From: an uncultured Mesonia sp.
GTDB lineage: Bacteria > Bacteroidota > Bacteroidia > Flavobacteriales > Flavobacteriaceae
Direction: 5' to 3'
Length of the DNA stretch: 64,000 nt
Assembly (NCBI GenBank): GCA_958296185.1
Contig: CATQIB010000005.1
Location: forward strand, 1 to 64,000
Both the position numbers and the translations under genes were made by a program. The notes beneath the pieces are model-generated. The model had not been told where the DNA came from and did not search any database. It worked only from the letters and a program-made list of their open reading frames with translations. Positions 53,248 to 61,706 of this stretch are shown piece after piece. Every line of letters starts with the position of its first letter. Positions within the stretch are counted from its first letter, which is position 1.

Positions 53248-54201
53248 ATGCAGCTTTCTATTGTCATTCCTTTATTAAACGAAGAGAAATCAATACCCGA
53301 GCTTTATCAGTGGCTGGTTAGAGTGCTCGAAGCTCACCAATTTAGCTTTGAAATTATTTTTATCAACGACGGCAGCCAAGATCAATCGGGTAAAATATTA
53401 GATGCTTTAGGAAGTAAAGATTCTCGAGTACGGGTTATACATTTTCAAAAAAATTATGGAAAATCTCAAGCGCTGCATGCTGGTTTTTTAAAAACCAAAG
53501 GAGAAGTAATAGTTACTATGGATGCAGATTTGCAAGATAGCCCCGAAGAAATTCCAGAACTGTATTCTTTAATCATCCAAGAAGATTATGATCTAGTTTC
53601 TGGATGGAAAAAAAGACGTTATGATAATGTACTTACCAAAAATATCCCCTCTAAACTATTCAATGCTGCAGCTAGGAAGATAAGCGGTTTAAGTTTACAC
53701 GATTTTAATTGCGGACTTAAAGCCTATAAAAGCGAAGTGGTTAAAAACATCGAAGTTTATGGCGAGATGCATCGTTACATACCACTACTGGCCAAAAATC
53801 AAGGTTTCTTGCATATTGGCGAAAAAGTTGTAAAACACCAAGCAAGAAAGTACGGCTCTACAAAATTTGGCGCAGAACGCTTTATTTTTGGCTTTTTGGA
53901 TCTTATAACCATTTGGTTTTTCTCAAAATTTGGTAAACGCCCTATGCATTTGTTTGGTTCAATGGGGGTACTTATGTTCCTTATCGGATTTATGACTGCT
54001 TTCATTATTGGAGCCGCTAAAATTTATAAACTATGGCATAATATTCCAGACATTTTGGTTACCCAAAACCCGTGGTTCTATATTGCTTTAAGCGTTATGA
54101 TAATAGGTAGTTTGTTTTTCCTTGCCGGATTTTTAGGCGAACTCATTTTACGCACACAAAAAAATCAAAAACGCTATAAAATAAGTAAAACCGTAAATTA
54201 A
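53248..54201 (+). CDS. glycosyltransferase family 2 (ArnC/GtrB/DPM1-like)
   Basis: Membrane-bound GT-A transferase that moves a sugar from a nucleotide donor to a lipid or polyprenyl phosphate. The 317 residues begin SIVIPLLNEEKSIPELYQWL; the donor-binding pattern IIFINDGSQDQSG and the metal-binding MDADLQDSPEEIP follow. LSLHDFNCGLKAYKSE precedes two C-terminal membrane helices (FGSMGVLMFLIGFMTAF and IALSVMIIGSLFFLAGF). That arrangement fits the undecaprenyl- or dolichyl-phosphate sugar transferases. The sugar is unknown. It is coupled to the DUF4199 gene. Confidence 0.94.
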   Translation: MQLSIVIPLLNEEKSIPELYQWLVRVLEAHQFSFEIIFINDGSQDQSGKILDALGSKDSRVRVIHFQKNYGKSQALHAGFLKTKGEVIVTMDADLQDSPEEIPELYSLIIQEDYDLVSGWKKRRYDNVLTKNIPSKLFNAAARKISGLSLHDFNCGLKAYKSEVVKNIEVYGEMHRYIPLLAKNQGFLHIGEKVVKHQARKYGSTKFGAERFIFGFLDLITIWFFSKFGKRPMHLFGSMGVLMFLIGFMTAFIIGAAKIYKLWHNIPDILVTQNPWFYIALSVMIIGSLFFLAGFLGELILRTQKNQKRYKISKTVN

Positions 54202-54225
54202 GGCCCTAGCCTATTTAATAATATT

Positions 54226-54233
54226 TACTTTTG
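54226..54233 (+). promoter_or_regulatory. -7 promoter element of the phosphosugar mutase gene
   Basis: TACTTTTG, matching TAnnTTTG, 24 bases before the ATG at 54258. Confidence 0.5.
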
Positions 54234-54257
54234 TAAACACACTTAACAAAAAGTTGA

Positions 54258-55979
54258 ATGGATACAATTAAACAAAAAGCACAGGTGTGGCTTAATAGCC
54301 CATTTGATCTAGATACAAAACAACAAGTACAAGCTTTAATCAATGAAAACCCAGAAGAGCTTAAAGACGCATTTTATAAAGATTTAGCCTTTGGTACTGG
54401 AGGTATGCGCGGTATTATGGGGCCGGGTACCAACCGAATAAATCGCTATACGCTAGGAAAAAACACCCAAGGAATAGCTGCCTACTTAAAAAAGACCTTC
54501 CCTAATGAGACCTTGAAAGTTGCTATTGCCTATGACTGCCGTCACAACAGCCAAAGTTTAGCGAAGACAGTGGCAGATGTTTTTTCGGGTAATGGCATTG
54601 AGGTTTATTTATTTGAAGAATTAAGACCTACACCCGAACTTTCTTTTACCGTAAAGCATTTAAAGTGCCATTGTGGTATTGTATTAACTGCCAGTCATAA
54701 TCCTCCAGAATACAACGGCTACAAGGTATATTGGCAAGATGGCGGTCAACTGGTGCCACCTCAAGACCAAGAAATTATCGCCGAAATTAATCAACTCACC
54801 TACGATCAGATTGTTTTTGAACCAAAGCCGGAGTTGATTCACGCTATAGGTAAAAACCTCGATGAAGCCTACATCAATACGGTGCTAGAAAAAGTAACTT
54901 TTAATACCCCAACAAAAACCAAAAAAGATTTAAGTATTGTTTTCACTAGTTTGCACGGTACTTCAATTACCCTAATACCAAAAGTTTTAAAACGCGCAGG
55001 CTATGAAAATTTACATATTGTAGAGGCTCAAGCTACTCCCAACGGCGATTTCCCCACTGTAAAATCTCCCAATCCAGAAGAACCCGAGGCACTAAAGATG
55101 GCACTAGAATTGGCCGAGGAAGTTAATGCCGATATCGTTATTGGTACAGATCCAGATAGTGACCGTCTAGGAGTTGGCATTCGAGATAACGCAGGAAAAA
55201 TGATCCTGTTAAACGGCAACCAAAGCATGGTGCTAATGACCGATTTTCTTTTAAAACATTACACACAGCAACAGGAGTTAATTGGAAATGAATTTATTGC
55301 CTCTACCATTGTTTCTACCCCGCTTATGCAGAAACTAGCTGAACATTACCAAGTGGAATGTAAAGTAGGTTTAACCGGATTTAAGTGGATTGCTAAGATG
55401 ATTAAAGATCACCCTAATCAAAAATTTATTGGTGGTGGCGAAGAGAGTTTTGGCTATATGGTAGGCGACTTTGTTCGCGATAAAGACGCGGTGAGCGCCA
55501 CATTATTAATGTGTGAAATGGCTGCTCTGGCCAAGCATGAAGACAAAAGTATTTACGAGCAATTGATAAGCCTCTATACAACACACGGTTTGTATCAAGA
55601 ACACTTGGTGTCGCTTGTTAAAAAAGGAATTACAGGTGCTCAAGAAATCAAACAAATGATGGAAGATTTGCGCGCCAATCCGCCAAAAGAAATTAATGGA
55701 GTCAATGTAATTCGCCTCGAAGACTATTCTACCTCAACAGCATTAGATATAAGTCAAAATAAAAAGAGCATTTTAGACATTCCTAAAAGTAACGTTTTGA
55801 TTTTCTATTTAGAAGACGGAACAAAAATTGCGGCTAGACCTAGCGGAACAGAACCAAAAATAAAGTTCTACATTAGCGTACAAACTCCTTTGGCCGATGC
55901 AGATAAATATAATCAGCAAAAAGAAATTTTGATGCAAAAAATAGCACAAGCCCTAACTTATTTTAGACTTAACGACTAA
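54258..55979 (+). CDS. phospho-sugar mutase (phosphoglucomutase/phosphomannomutase family)
   Basis: Interconverts hexose 1- and 6-phosphates through a phosphoserine. The 573-residue protein has all four domain signatures: LAFGTGGMRGIMGPG; catalytic VLTASHNPPEYNGYKVYW with the active Ser; metal-binding GTDPDSDRLGVG; sugar-binding GGGEESFGYMVGDFVRDKDA; and phosphate-binding RPSGTEPKIKFYI. It is the PGM2/PMM2-like long type. It starts a run of same-strand genes with the ABC exporter, ECF sigma factor and partners. Confidence 0.96.
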   Translation: MDTIKQKAQVWLNSPFDLDTKQQVQALINENPEELKDAFYKDLAFGTGGMRGIMGPGTNRINRYTLGKNTQGIAAYLKKTFPNETLKVAIAYDCRHNSQSLAKTVADVFSGNGIEVYLFEELRPTPELSFTVKHLKCHCGIVLTASHNPPEYNGYKVYWQDGGQLVPPQDQEIIAEINQLTYDQIVFEPKPELIHAIGKNLDEAYINTVLEKVTFNTPTKTKKDLSIVFTSLHGTSITLIPKVLKRAGYENLHIVEAQATPNGDFPTVKSPNPEEPEALKMALELAEEVNADIVIGTDPDSDRLGVGIRDNAGKMILLNGNQSMVLMTDFLLKHYTQQQELIGNEFIASTIVSTPLMQKLAEHYQVECKVGLTGFKWIAKMIKDHPNQKFIGGGEESFGYMVGDFVRDKDAVSATLLMCEMAALAKHEDKSIYEQLISLYTTHGLYQEHLVSLVKKGITGAQEIKQMMEDLRANPPKEINGVNVIRLEDYSTSTALDISQNKKSILDIPKSNVLIFYLEDGTKIAARPSGTEPKIKFYISVQTPLADADKYNQQKEILMQKIAQALTYFRLND

Positions 55980-55987
55980 GAATTGTA

Positions 55988-57814
55988 ATGAAATATATCA
56001 AAAAGATTTTTCCCTTTGTACTTCCCTATAAAAAATATGCTTTTTTAAATATTATAAGCAATATTTTTTATGCGCTATTTAGTACACTATCTATGATATC
56101 ACTTATTCCTATGCTAAAAGTGATGTTTTCAAATGCAGAGCGTGTAACCAATGAGCCAGAGTATAAAGGTTTAATGCATATTTCAGATTATTTCGAGAAT
56201 TATTCCAACTACTTCATAACCACCTACACTGCACAAAATGGAGGGGTGGCTACGTTAACGGTATTGGTTATTCTCATTATTAGCCTGTTTTTACTTAAAA
56301 ATCTTTTTAACTATGCCGGTTTATATTTCATCGCCTTTTTGCGCAACGGCGTTTTACGGGATTTACAAAACAAACTTTACCATAAAATTGTAGCTATGCC
56401 CGTAGCTTTTTATAGCGAAAAAAGAAAAGGAGATACCATTGCAAGAATGACCTCTGATGTTGAGGAAGTGCAACGTAGCTTTTTATCTATGCTTGAATTG
56501 GTGGTAAAAGAGCCGTTAACCATTTTATTTACAATTATCGGTATGTTAGCGCTAAGTCCACAACTTACGCTATTTGTTTTTATCTTTATTCCTCTTTCAG
56601 GCTATATTATTTCGTTAATCGGAAAGCAACTGAAGAAAAAATCAGATGATGTTCAACGTGAGCGTGGCCAAGTTTTATCTAATTTGGAAGAAACCCTTTC
56701 GGGACTAAAAATTATCAAAGCCTTTAATGCTGAGGAGCGATTTGGTAAAAAATTTGAAAATACCACCAACAGGCTATACAATTTTTCAAATAGTCTCATG
56801 CACAGACAAAATCTAGCCTCACCAACCAGTGAGTTTTTAGGTATTATTGTTATTGCCATTTTACTTTGGTATGGCGGAAAAATGGTGATTATAGACGGTA
56901 ATTTAGACGGGGCAACCTTTATAACCTATATGGGGCTGGCATACAATATTTTAACTCCTGCCAAAGCCATTAGCAAAGCATCGTATGCGGTTAAAAGAGG
57001 TAATGCTGCAGCAGATCGCGTTTTAGAAATAATTGAAAATGAGGCAATTTTAAAAGATCAACCCAATAGCCTTAAAAAAGACAGTTTTGATCAAGGTATT
57101 CAAATCAACAACCTATCTTTTGGTTATGATAAAAAACAAGTACTCAAAAATTTTAATCTCGAGGTTCAAAAGGGTAAGACAGTTGCCTTAGTGGGACAAT
57201 CTGGAAGTGGCAAAAGCACCATAGCCAATTTAATCACTCGTTTTTATGATATTGATCAAGGTGAAATTCTAGTTGATGGAGTGAATATTAAAAATATTCA
57301 AAAGAAGAGCTTACGCGGATTAATGGGAATGGTAACCCAAGACTCCATTTTATTTAATGATAGCATTTACAACAATATTACATTAGGCAAACCTGATGCC
57401 AGTGAAGAGGAAGTAATTGCCGCTTTAAAAATTGCCAATGCTTGGGAATTTGTTTCTGATCTACCTGAAGGCATTCATACCAATATTGGTGACGCTGGAG
57501 GTAAACTAAGCGGAGGCCAAAAACAACGACTTTCTATTGCTAGGGCAGTACTAAAAAATCCGCCAATAATGATTTTAGACGAAGCCACATCGGCTCTAGA
57601 CACCGAGAGCGAGCAGTTGGTACAAAAAGCACTAGAAAATATGATGCTAAATCGCACCTCAATTGTAATTGCACACCGTCTTTCTACTATTCAAAACGCC
57701 GATTTAATTGTGGTTATGAAACAAGGCGAGATTGTAGAGCAGGGTAAACACCAAGATTTATTAGCTGCTCAAGGAGTTTATAAAAATTTAGTCGAAATGC
57801 AATCTTTTGAATAG
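55988..57814 (+). CDS. ABC exporter half-transporter (MsbA-like)
   Basis: A 608-residue membrane-ATPase fusion. The membrane domain (about 1-340) has six helices; the ATPase has Walker A VGQSGSGKSTIANL, Q loop VTQDSILFND, signature LSGGQKQRLSIARA, Walker B IMILDEATSALD with a normal catalytic Glu, and H loop IVIAHRLSTI. All motifs are canonical, so it can act as a homodimer. In Bacteroidota such genes are often called MsbA, a lipid A flippase, but the substrate is not proven here. It is 8 bases from the mutase gene and 3 from the sigma factor gene. Confidence 0.95.
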   Translation: MKYIKKIFPFVLPYKKYAFLNIISNIFYALFSTLSMISLIPMLKVMFSNAERVTNEPEYKGLMHISDYFENYSNYFITTYTAQNGGVATLTVLVILIISLFLLKNLFNYAGLYFIAFLRNGVLRDLQNKLYHKIVAMPVAFYSEKRKGDTIARMTSDVEEVQRSFLSMLELVVKEPLTILFTIIGMLALSPQLTLFVFIFIPLSGYIISLIGKQLKKKSDDVQRERGQVLSNLEETLSGLKIIKAFNAEERFGKKFENTTNRLYNFSNSLMHRQNLASPTSEFLGIIVIAILLWYGGKMVIIDGNLDGATFITYMGLAYNILTPAKAISKASYAVKRGNAAADRVLEIIENEAILKDQPNSLKKDSFDQGIQINNLSFGYDKKQVLKNFNLEVQKGKTVALVGQSGSGKSTIANLITRFYDIDQGEILVDGVNIKNIQKKSLRGLMGMVTQDSILFNDSIYNNITLGKPDASEEEVIAALKIANAWEFVSDLPEGIHTNIGDAGGKLSGGQKQRLSIARAVLKNPPIMILDEATSALDTESEQLVQKALENMMLNRTSIVIAHRLSTIQNADLIVVMKQGEIVEQGKHQDLLAAQGVYKNLVEMQSFE

Positions 57815-57817
57815 GCC

Positions 57818-58387
57818 ATGCTAACACCAGAGGAAAGCCATATTGTTAAAGCACTCAAAGCTTCTCGTGCAGAAGCGGAACAAGCTTTTAAACAGTTGGT
57901 AGACCTTTATAAAGAACCGCTTTACTGGCACGTCCGGCATATGGTTAAGAATCATGATGATGCGCACGATGTCTTGCAGAATACTTTTGTAAAAGTATAT
58001 CGATACATTCATAATTTTAAAGGTGACAGCAAACTTTATAGTTGGATGTACCGTATTGCCACTAATGAGGCCATTACTTTCTTAAATAAAAAGGCAAAAC
58101 GCCTAAATATCTCTAGTCAAGAACTACAAGAGGCGCTTATTGAGAACTTAAAAGCCGATATTTACTTCGATGGTGATGAAATTCAATTAAAATTACAAAA
58201 AGCGGTTAACAGTTTACCTCAAAAGCAACAACAAGTATTCATAATGCATTACTTCGAAGGTTTAAAATACAAGGAAATCGCAGAAATATTAGAGGTAAGT
58301 GAAGGAGCCTTAAAATCAAATTATCATCATGCTGTTCAAAAAATAAAAGAATTTTTAGCGCGCAATCAAACCTTTAATACACATTAA
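57818..58387 (+). CDS. ECF-type RNA polymerase sigma factor
   Basis: A 189-residue sigma-70 family protein with region 2 (FKQLVDLYKEPLYWHVRHMV, DAHDVLQNTFVKVYRYIHNF, YSWMYRIATNEAITFLN) and region 4 (VNSLPQKQQQVFIMHYFEGL, YKEIAEILEVSEGALKSNYH). It directs RNA polymerase to extracytoplasmic stress or envelope genes. It is followed after 14 bases by a membrane protein that is probably its anti-sigma partner, and then by a Spy-like exported protein. The start is 3 bases after the ABC gene, so it is transcribed with it. Confidence 0.96.
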   Translation: MLTPEESHIVKALKASRAEAEQAFKQLVDLYKEPLYWHVRHMVKNHDDAHDVLQNTFVKVYRYIHNFKGDSKLYSWMYRIATNEAITFLNKKAKRLNISSQELQEALIENLKADIYFDGDEIQLKLQKAVNSLPQKQQQVFIMHYFEGLKYKEIAEILEVSEGALKSNYHHAVQKIKEFLARNQTFNTH

Positions 58388-58401
58388 AGTCTAAAGACTA
58401 A

Positions 58402-58920
58402 ATGGATACCTCAAAAAATAAATATAAGGCTGCTGGTTTCAAAGTTCCTAAAAACTACTTTGAAGATTTTCACGTTGTCTTCCCAGATAAATCCTCTACA
58501 GAGGAGCAGGTACCGCAAGAGTCGTTAAATTTAGGTAATACCCATAATGGTCACGGGTATCAAACACCTCCCTACTATTTTGAAAAACTCACTATTGATT
58601 TACCACGAAACAATAAGAAATCGGTAATTCTCCTTAGTGTTCAAAAAACATTACCTTATGTTGCTGTGGCGGCTGCATTAGCTATAGTCTTCCTAGTCAA
58701 TTCAAATTGGTTTTCAAGAGGAGATTATAGGTCGCAAATAGATCCGTTAGCCCTTGAATCCTATTTAGAAAAATCTTTATTTGAATCTGATTTTAATGAA
58801 GATTTAGAAACTATATATCCCGATGTAAATCGGTCAATAGAAAATATCAGTATTTCTGAACAAACAATTCTCAACTATGTTGATAAAAACCAAGAATTTT
58901 TAAGCTATTTAGAACCATGA
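58402..58920 (+). CDS. single-span membrane protein, likely anti-sigma partner of the ECF factor
   Basis: A 172-residue protein with one membrane helix at about 82-105 (TLPYVAVAAALAIVFLVN). The cytoplasmic N-terminal part holds two copies of a motif, GFKVPKNYFEDF (about 12-23) and GYQTPPYYFEKL (about 53-64), reading G-x-x-x-P-x-x-Y-F-E. The C-terminal part is periplasmic and acidic. No ZAS zinc motif is present. Its place between an ECF sigma gene and an exported protein gene points to an anti-sigma or signalling role; that is inference. Its stop overlaps the next ATG by four bases (ATGA). Confidence 0.75.
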   Translation: MDTSKNKYKAAGFKVPKNYFEDFHVVFPDKSSTEEQVPQESLNLGNTHNGHGYQTPPYYFEKLTIDLPRNNKKSVILLSVQKTLPYVAVAAALAIVFLVNSNWFSRGDYRSQIDPLALESYLEKSLFESDFNEDLETIYPDVNRSIENISISEQTILNYVDKNQEFLSYLEP

Positions 58921-59348
58921 AAAAACTCATTTTCTGTATTGTTTTTGTTTTGTCATCTACCTTCTTGGCATGGAGTCAAGATAATTCTGAAGAGAAAAAA
59001 ATAGAATCGCTTAAAGTAGCCTTTATCACAGAAGAATTAAATTTAAGCAGTCAAGAAGCTGAAAAGTTCTGGCCGATTTATCGTAAATATGAAGCCAAGA
59101 ACGATAAACTTTATGACGAAAAATGGTGCGCCGTTAAAAATGGACTTGATTTAATCGATGAGATAGACGAAGCCACCGCTAGCGCTTTATTAGACGAATA
59201 TATTGATTTAAAAATGCAAAGTGCACAATTAAAGGAAGATTTTGTCAATGAATTGAAAGGCGTAATACCATCCAAAAAGATTTTACATTTAAAAAAAGTC
59301 GAACGCGATTTTCATCGTGATTTATTGAAAAAGCTAAAAAGCAAATAA
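58917..59348 (+). CDS. exported Spy/CpxP-like protein of the ECF sigma locus
   Basis: A 143-residue protein with signal peptide (FVLSSTFLAWSQ) and an otherwise helical, charged mature part: LKVAFITEELNLSSQEAEKFWPIYRKYEAKND is the LTxxQ-like signature, with a second helix pair VNELKGVIPSKKILHL. Such proteins are annotated in Flavobacteriaceae as sensors for ECF sigma factors, and they resemble Spy/CpxP chaperones. Together with the sigma factor and the membrane protein it probably forms an envelope-stress module. Confidence 0.85.
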   Translation: MKKLIFCIVFVLSSTFLAWSQDNSEEKKIESLKVAFITEELNLSSQEAEKFWPIYRKYEAKNDKLYDEKWCAVKNGLDLIDEIDEATASALLDEYIDLKMQSAQLKEDFVNELKGVIPSKKILHLKKVERDFHRDLLKKLKSK

Positions 59349-59352
59349 TTCA

Positions 59353-60417
59353 TTAATCCATCGATTCTTCTAGAAAAACAATTTTCTTTATTCCACCTTT
59401 TCCGGCGGCATATGCGGTATACTCATTTAAAAATGATAGCGTGTAAAAGCCTTCATCGCTTAGTTGTTTCCACGTTTTACCGAAATCACTAGAATAAGCA
59501 ATTCCTGTAAAACCTACCGCCACCATTTCTTGTCCGCCTGAGTTTGGAATAAACTTAATGCAACTTTTGTATCCCGGTAAAGCCTGATCACTTATAACCT
59601 GCCAACTTTTACCACCATCAAAAGTAATTGCTTTGTTATTATGCATTTGATTTGGTTGCGTATAATCACCACCAACGATTACGCCTAAATCTTCATTGTA
59701 AAAATCTACGCTATAAATTCCCTGGGTGGCTTTTCCCGAGACTATAGGTGTGTCATAAGCCTTCCACGTTGTTCCCTTATCGTTGGTAAAATAAACCCTC
59801 GCCGCAGCCCCTCCGGTAACTACCCAGGCTTTATTTCCTTTAATATGAATATTGGTGTTGCTTGCTGCAAAACCAGCTTCGCCCGGTATATAAAAAGGCA
59901 ATTGATTGCACTGAACAGGATTCCAAGAGTCACCCCCGTCTCGGGTAATTAAAAGCCGTAAGCAATTATCAACAGGATCTCCAAGGGCAAGCCCCTCTTG
60001 ATCATTCCAAAAAGCTAATGCATTATAAAAAATTCCTACTGTACTATCTTGGTGTACTAACCTACGCTTACCAAAAAAATTTACTTTATATAATAGAGCT
60101 GGGTTACCAGCACTTAAAATAAAATCGGCTTGACCGGTATGGGCAATGGCTCTAAATTCTGGTGGGTTACCATTAAACTCTACTCCCCCAATATATGCAA
60201 TCGAATGGTCTGCCGTGTTTAAATAGCCAAATTCTCCCTTATCACAACCATAAAAAATATGTTGATCATTCACATTCAATGCGCGAATACTAATATCCCG
60301 ATCTAAAACCGATTCAATTTTCACCTTCGTATAAACATGTGGTCTCTGTTGGTTTTGAGAAACTTTCACGCATGAAAAACATAAAAATGCCATTAAACAG
60401 AGGGAGATATACTTCAT
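59353..60417 (-). CDS. BNR/Ycf48-like beta-propeller lipoprotein
   Basis: A 354-residue lipoprotein: signal with Cys at 16 (AFLCFSC). The mature part is a propeller built of BNR-type repeats with Asp-boxes such as TRDGGDSWNPV, TNDKGTTWKAY, TFDGGKSWQVI and SSDFGKTWKQL. It is similar to Ycf48/HCF136-type proteins, which help assemble photosystem II in plants; in heterotrophs the name oxidoreductase is often attached without evidence. A role in assembly of an envelope complex is possible. Convergent with the Spy-like gene and divergent from rsmB. Confidence 0.87.
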   Translation of the reverse strand: MKYISLCLMAFLCFSCVKVSQNQQRPHVYTKVKIESVLDRDISIRALNVNDQHIFYGCDKGEFGYLNTADHSIAYIGGVEFNGNPPEFRAIAHTGQADFILSAGNPALLYKVNFFGKRRLVHQDSTVGIFYNALAFWNDQEGLALGDPVDNCLRLLITRDGGDSWNPVQCNQLPFYIPGEAGFAASNTNIHIKGNKAWVVTGGAAARVYFTNDKGTTWKAYDTPIVSGKATQGIYSVDFYNEDLGVIVGGDYTQPNQMHNNKAITFDGGKSWQVISDQALPGYKSCIKFIPNSGGQEMVAVGFTGIAYSSDFGKTWKQLSDEGFYTLSFLNEYTAYAAGKGGIKKIVFLEESMD

Positions 60418-60466
60418 AACTTGGTATTTATATTCAAATATAAGATTATTCCCTTATAAAATTACG

Positions 60467-60474
60467 TAACTTTG
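60467..60474 (+). promoter_or_regulatory. -7 promoter element of rsmB
   Basis: TAACTTTG, a perfect TAnnTTTG, ending 18 bases before the ATG at 60493. Its last three bases are the TTG that begins the longer open frame. Confidence 0.5.
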
Positions 60475-60492
60475 CAAGCTAAATTTCAATCT

Positions 60493-61704
60493 ATGAGATT
60501 ACACAGAAATCTTGTTTTTGCCGTAGTAGACACCCTGAATTTGGTATTTAATGAAGGCAAATATGCAGATAAAGAACTGGCTAACACATTAAAAAGAGAT
60601 AAGCGTTGGGGATCAAGAGACCGCAGTTTTATAGCCGAAACCGTTTACGACATTGTACGCTGGAAAAGACTTTATGCCGCAATTGCAGAAGTTAAAGAAC
60701 CTTACAGCAGGCCTAATTTATTTAGGTTATTCGCGGTATGGGCAACCTTAAAAGGAATCGCTTTACCAGACTGGAAGCAACTAGAAGACACCCCTACAAG
60801 ACGAATCAAAGGTAAGTTCGACGAGCTCTCTCAAATTCGTGTTTATAGAGAGTCTATACCAGACTGGTTAGATCAAGTTGCGGTTCAAGAAATGGGCGAA
60901 GAAAAATGGTCTAAAGAAATTGCCTCGCTCAATAAAACTGCTCCAGTAGTTTTACGTACCAACAAGCTTAAGACAGATTCAAAAAACCTTCGCGACCTTC
61001 TATTTCAAGAAGAAATTGAAGCTCGCAGCATTCAAAATTACCCCGATGCCTTGGTGCTTGAAGAAAGAACCAATGTCTTTAAAACCCAAGCCTTCAAAAA
61101 TGGTTTCTTTGAGGTGCAAGATGCTTCTTCGCAATTGGTGGCTCCATTTTTGCAAGTTGAACCTGGTATGCGCGTAGTTGACACTTGTGCGGGAGCTGGC
61201 GGAAAATCTCTACACTTAGCAGCACTAATGGAAAATAAAGGCCAGATTATTGCGCTAGATATTTACGGTAATAAATTAAAAGAATTAAAACGAAGAGCTA
61301 AACGAGCCGGTGCTCACAACATTGAAACCAGAACTATTGAAAACAATAAGGTTATCAAAAAACTGCACCAAAAAGCCGATCGTGTTTTGATTGATGCTCC
61401 TTGTAGTGGCTTAGGTGTACTGAGCCGGAATCCTGACACAAAATGGAAATTACAACCCGAGTTCCTAGATGAAATTAAATCCGTTCAACGCGAAATATTA
61501 AATAATTATTCAAAAATAGTGAAGTCAGGAGGAAAATTGGTCTATGCAACCTGCTCTATACTCCCTTCCGAAAATCAGCAACAAGTCGAATTTTTCTTGA
61601 ATTCTGAGGCAGGAAAAGACTTTACTCTAGAGGACCAAAAAATAATTTTAAGTTACGAATCCGGTTATGACGGATTTTATATGGCACGTTTAATTAAAAA
61701 ATAG
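60493..61704 (+). CDS. rsmB: 16S rRNA (cytosine-C5)-methyltransferase, RsmB/Fmu type
   Basis: S-adenosylmethionine-dependent m5C methyltransferase of the Fmu/Sun family. The N-terminal 150 residues are a NusB-like helical part (RLHRNLVFAVVDTLNLVF, WGSRDRSFIAETVYDIVRW). The methyltransferase domain has FEVQDASSQLVAPFL, VVDTCAGAGGKSLHLAALM, RVLIDAPCSGLGVLSRNPD with one catalytic Cys, and VYATCSILPSENQQQVE with the second. Length 403 from the ATG; a TTG at 60472 lies in the promoter. The exact target base is inferred only by family. The next gene starts 2 bases after its stop. Confidence 0.93.
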   Translation: MRLHRNLVFAVVDTLNLVFNEGKYADKELANTLKRDKRWGSRDRSFIAETVYDIVRWKRLYAAIAEVKEPYSRPNLFRLFAVWATLKGIALPDWKQLEDTPTRRIKGKFDELSQIRVYRESIPDWLDQVAVQEMGEEKWSKEIASLNKTAPVVLRTNKLKTDSKNLRDLLFQEEIEARSIQNYPDALVLEERTNVFKTQAFKNGFFEVQDASSQLVAPFLQVEPGMRVVDTCAGAGGKSLHLAALMENKGQIIALDIYGNKLKELKRRAKRAGAHNIETRTIENNKVIKKLHQKADRVLIDAPCSGLGVLSRNPDTKWKLQPEFLDEIKSVQREILNNYSKIVKSGGKLVYATCSILPSENQQQVEFFLNSEAGKDFTLEDQKIILSYESGYDGFYMARLIKK

Positions 61705-61706
61705 AA

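Noticed and set aside
59353..60417. Annotation as oxidoreductase
   Set aside because: Only propeller repeats with Asp-boxes are visible; there is no cofactor-binding motif.
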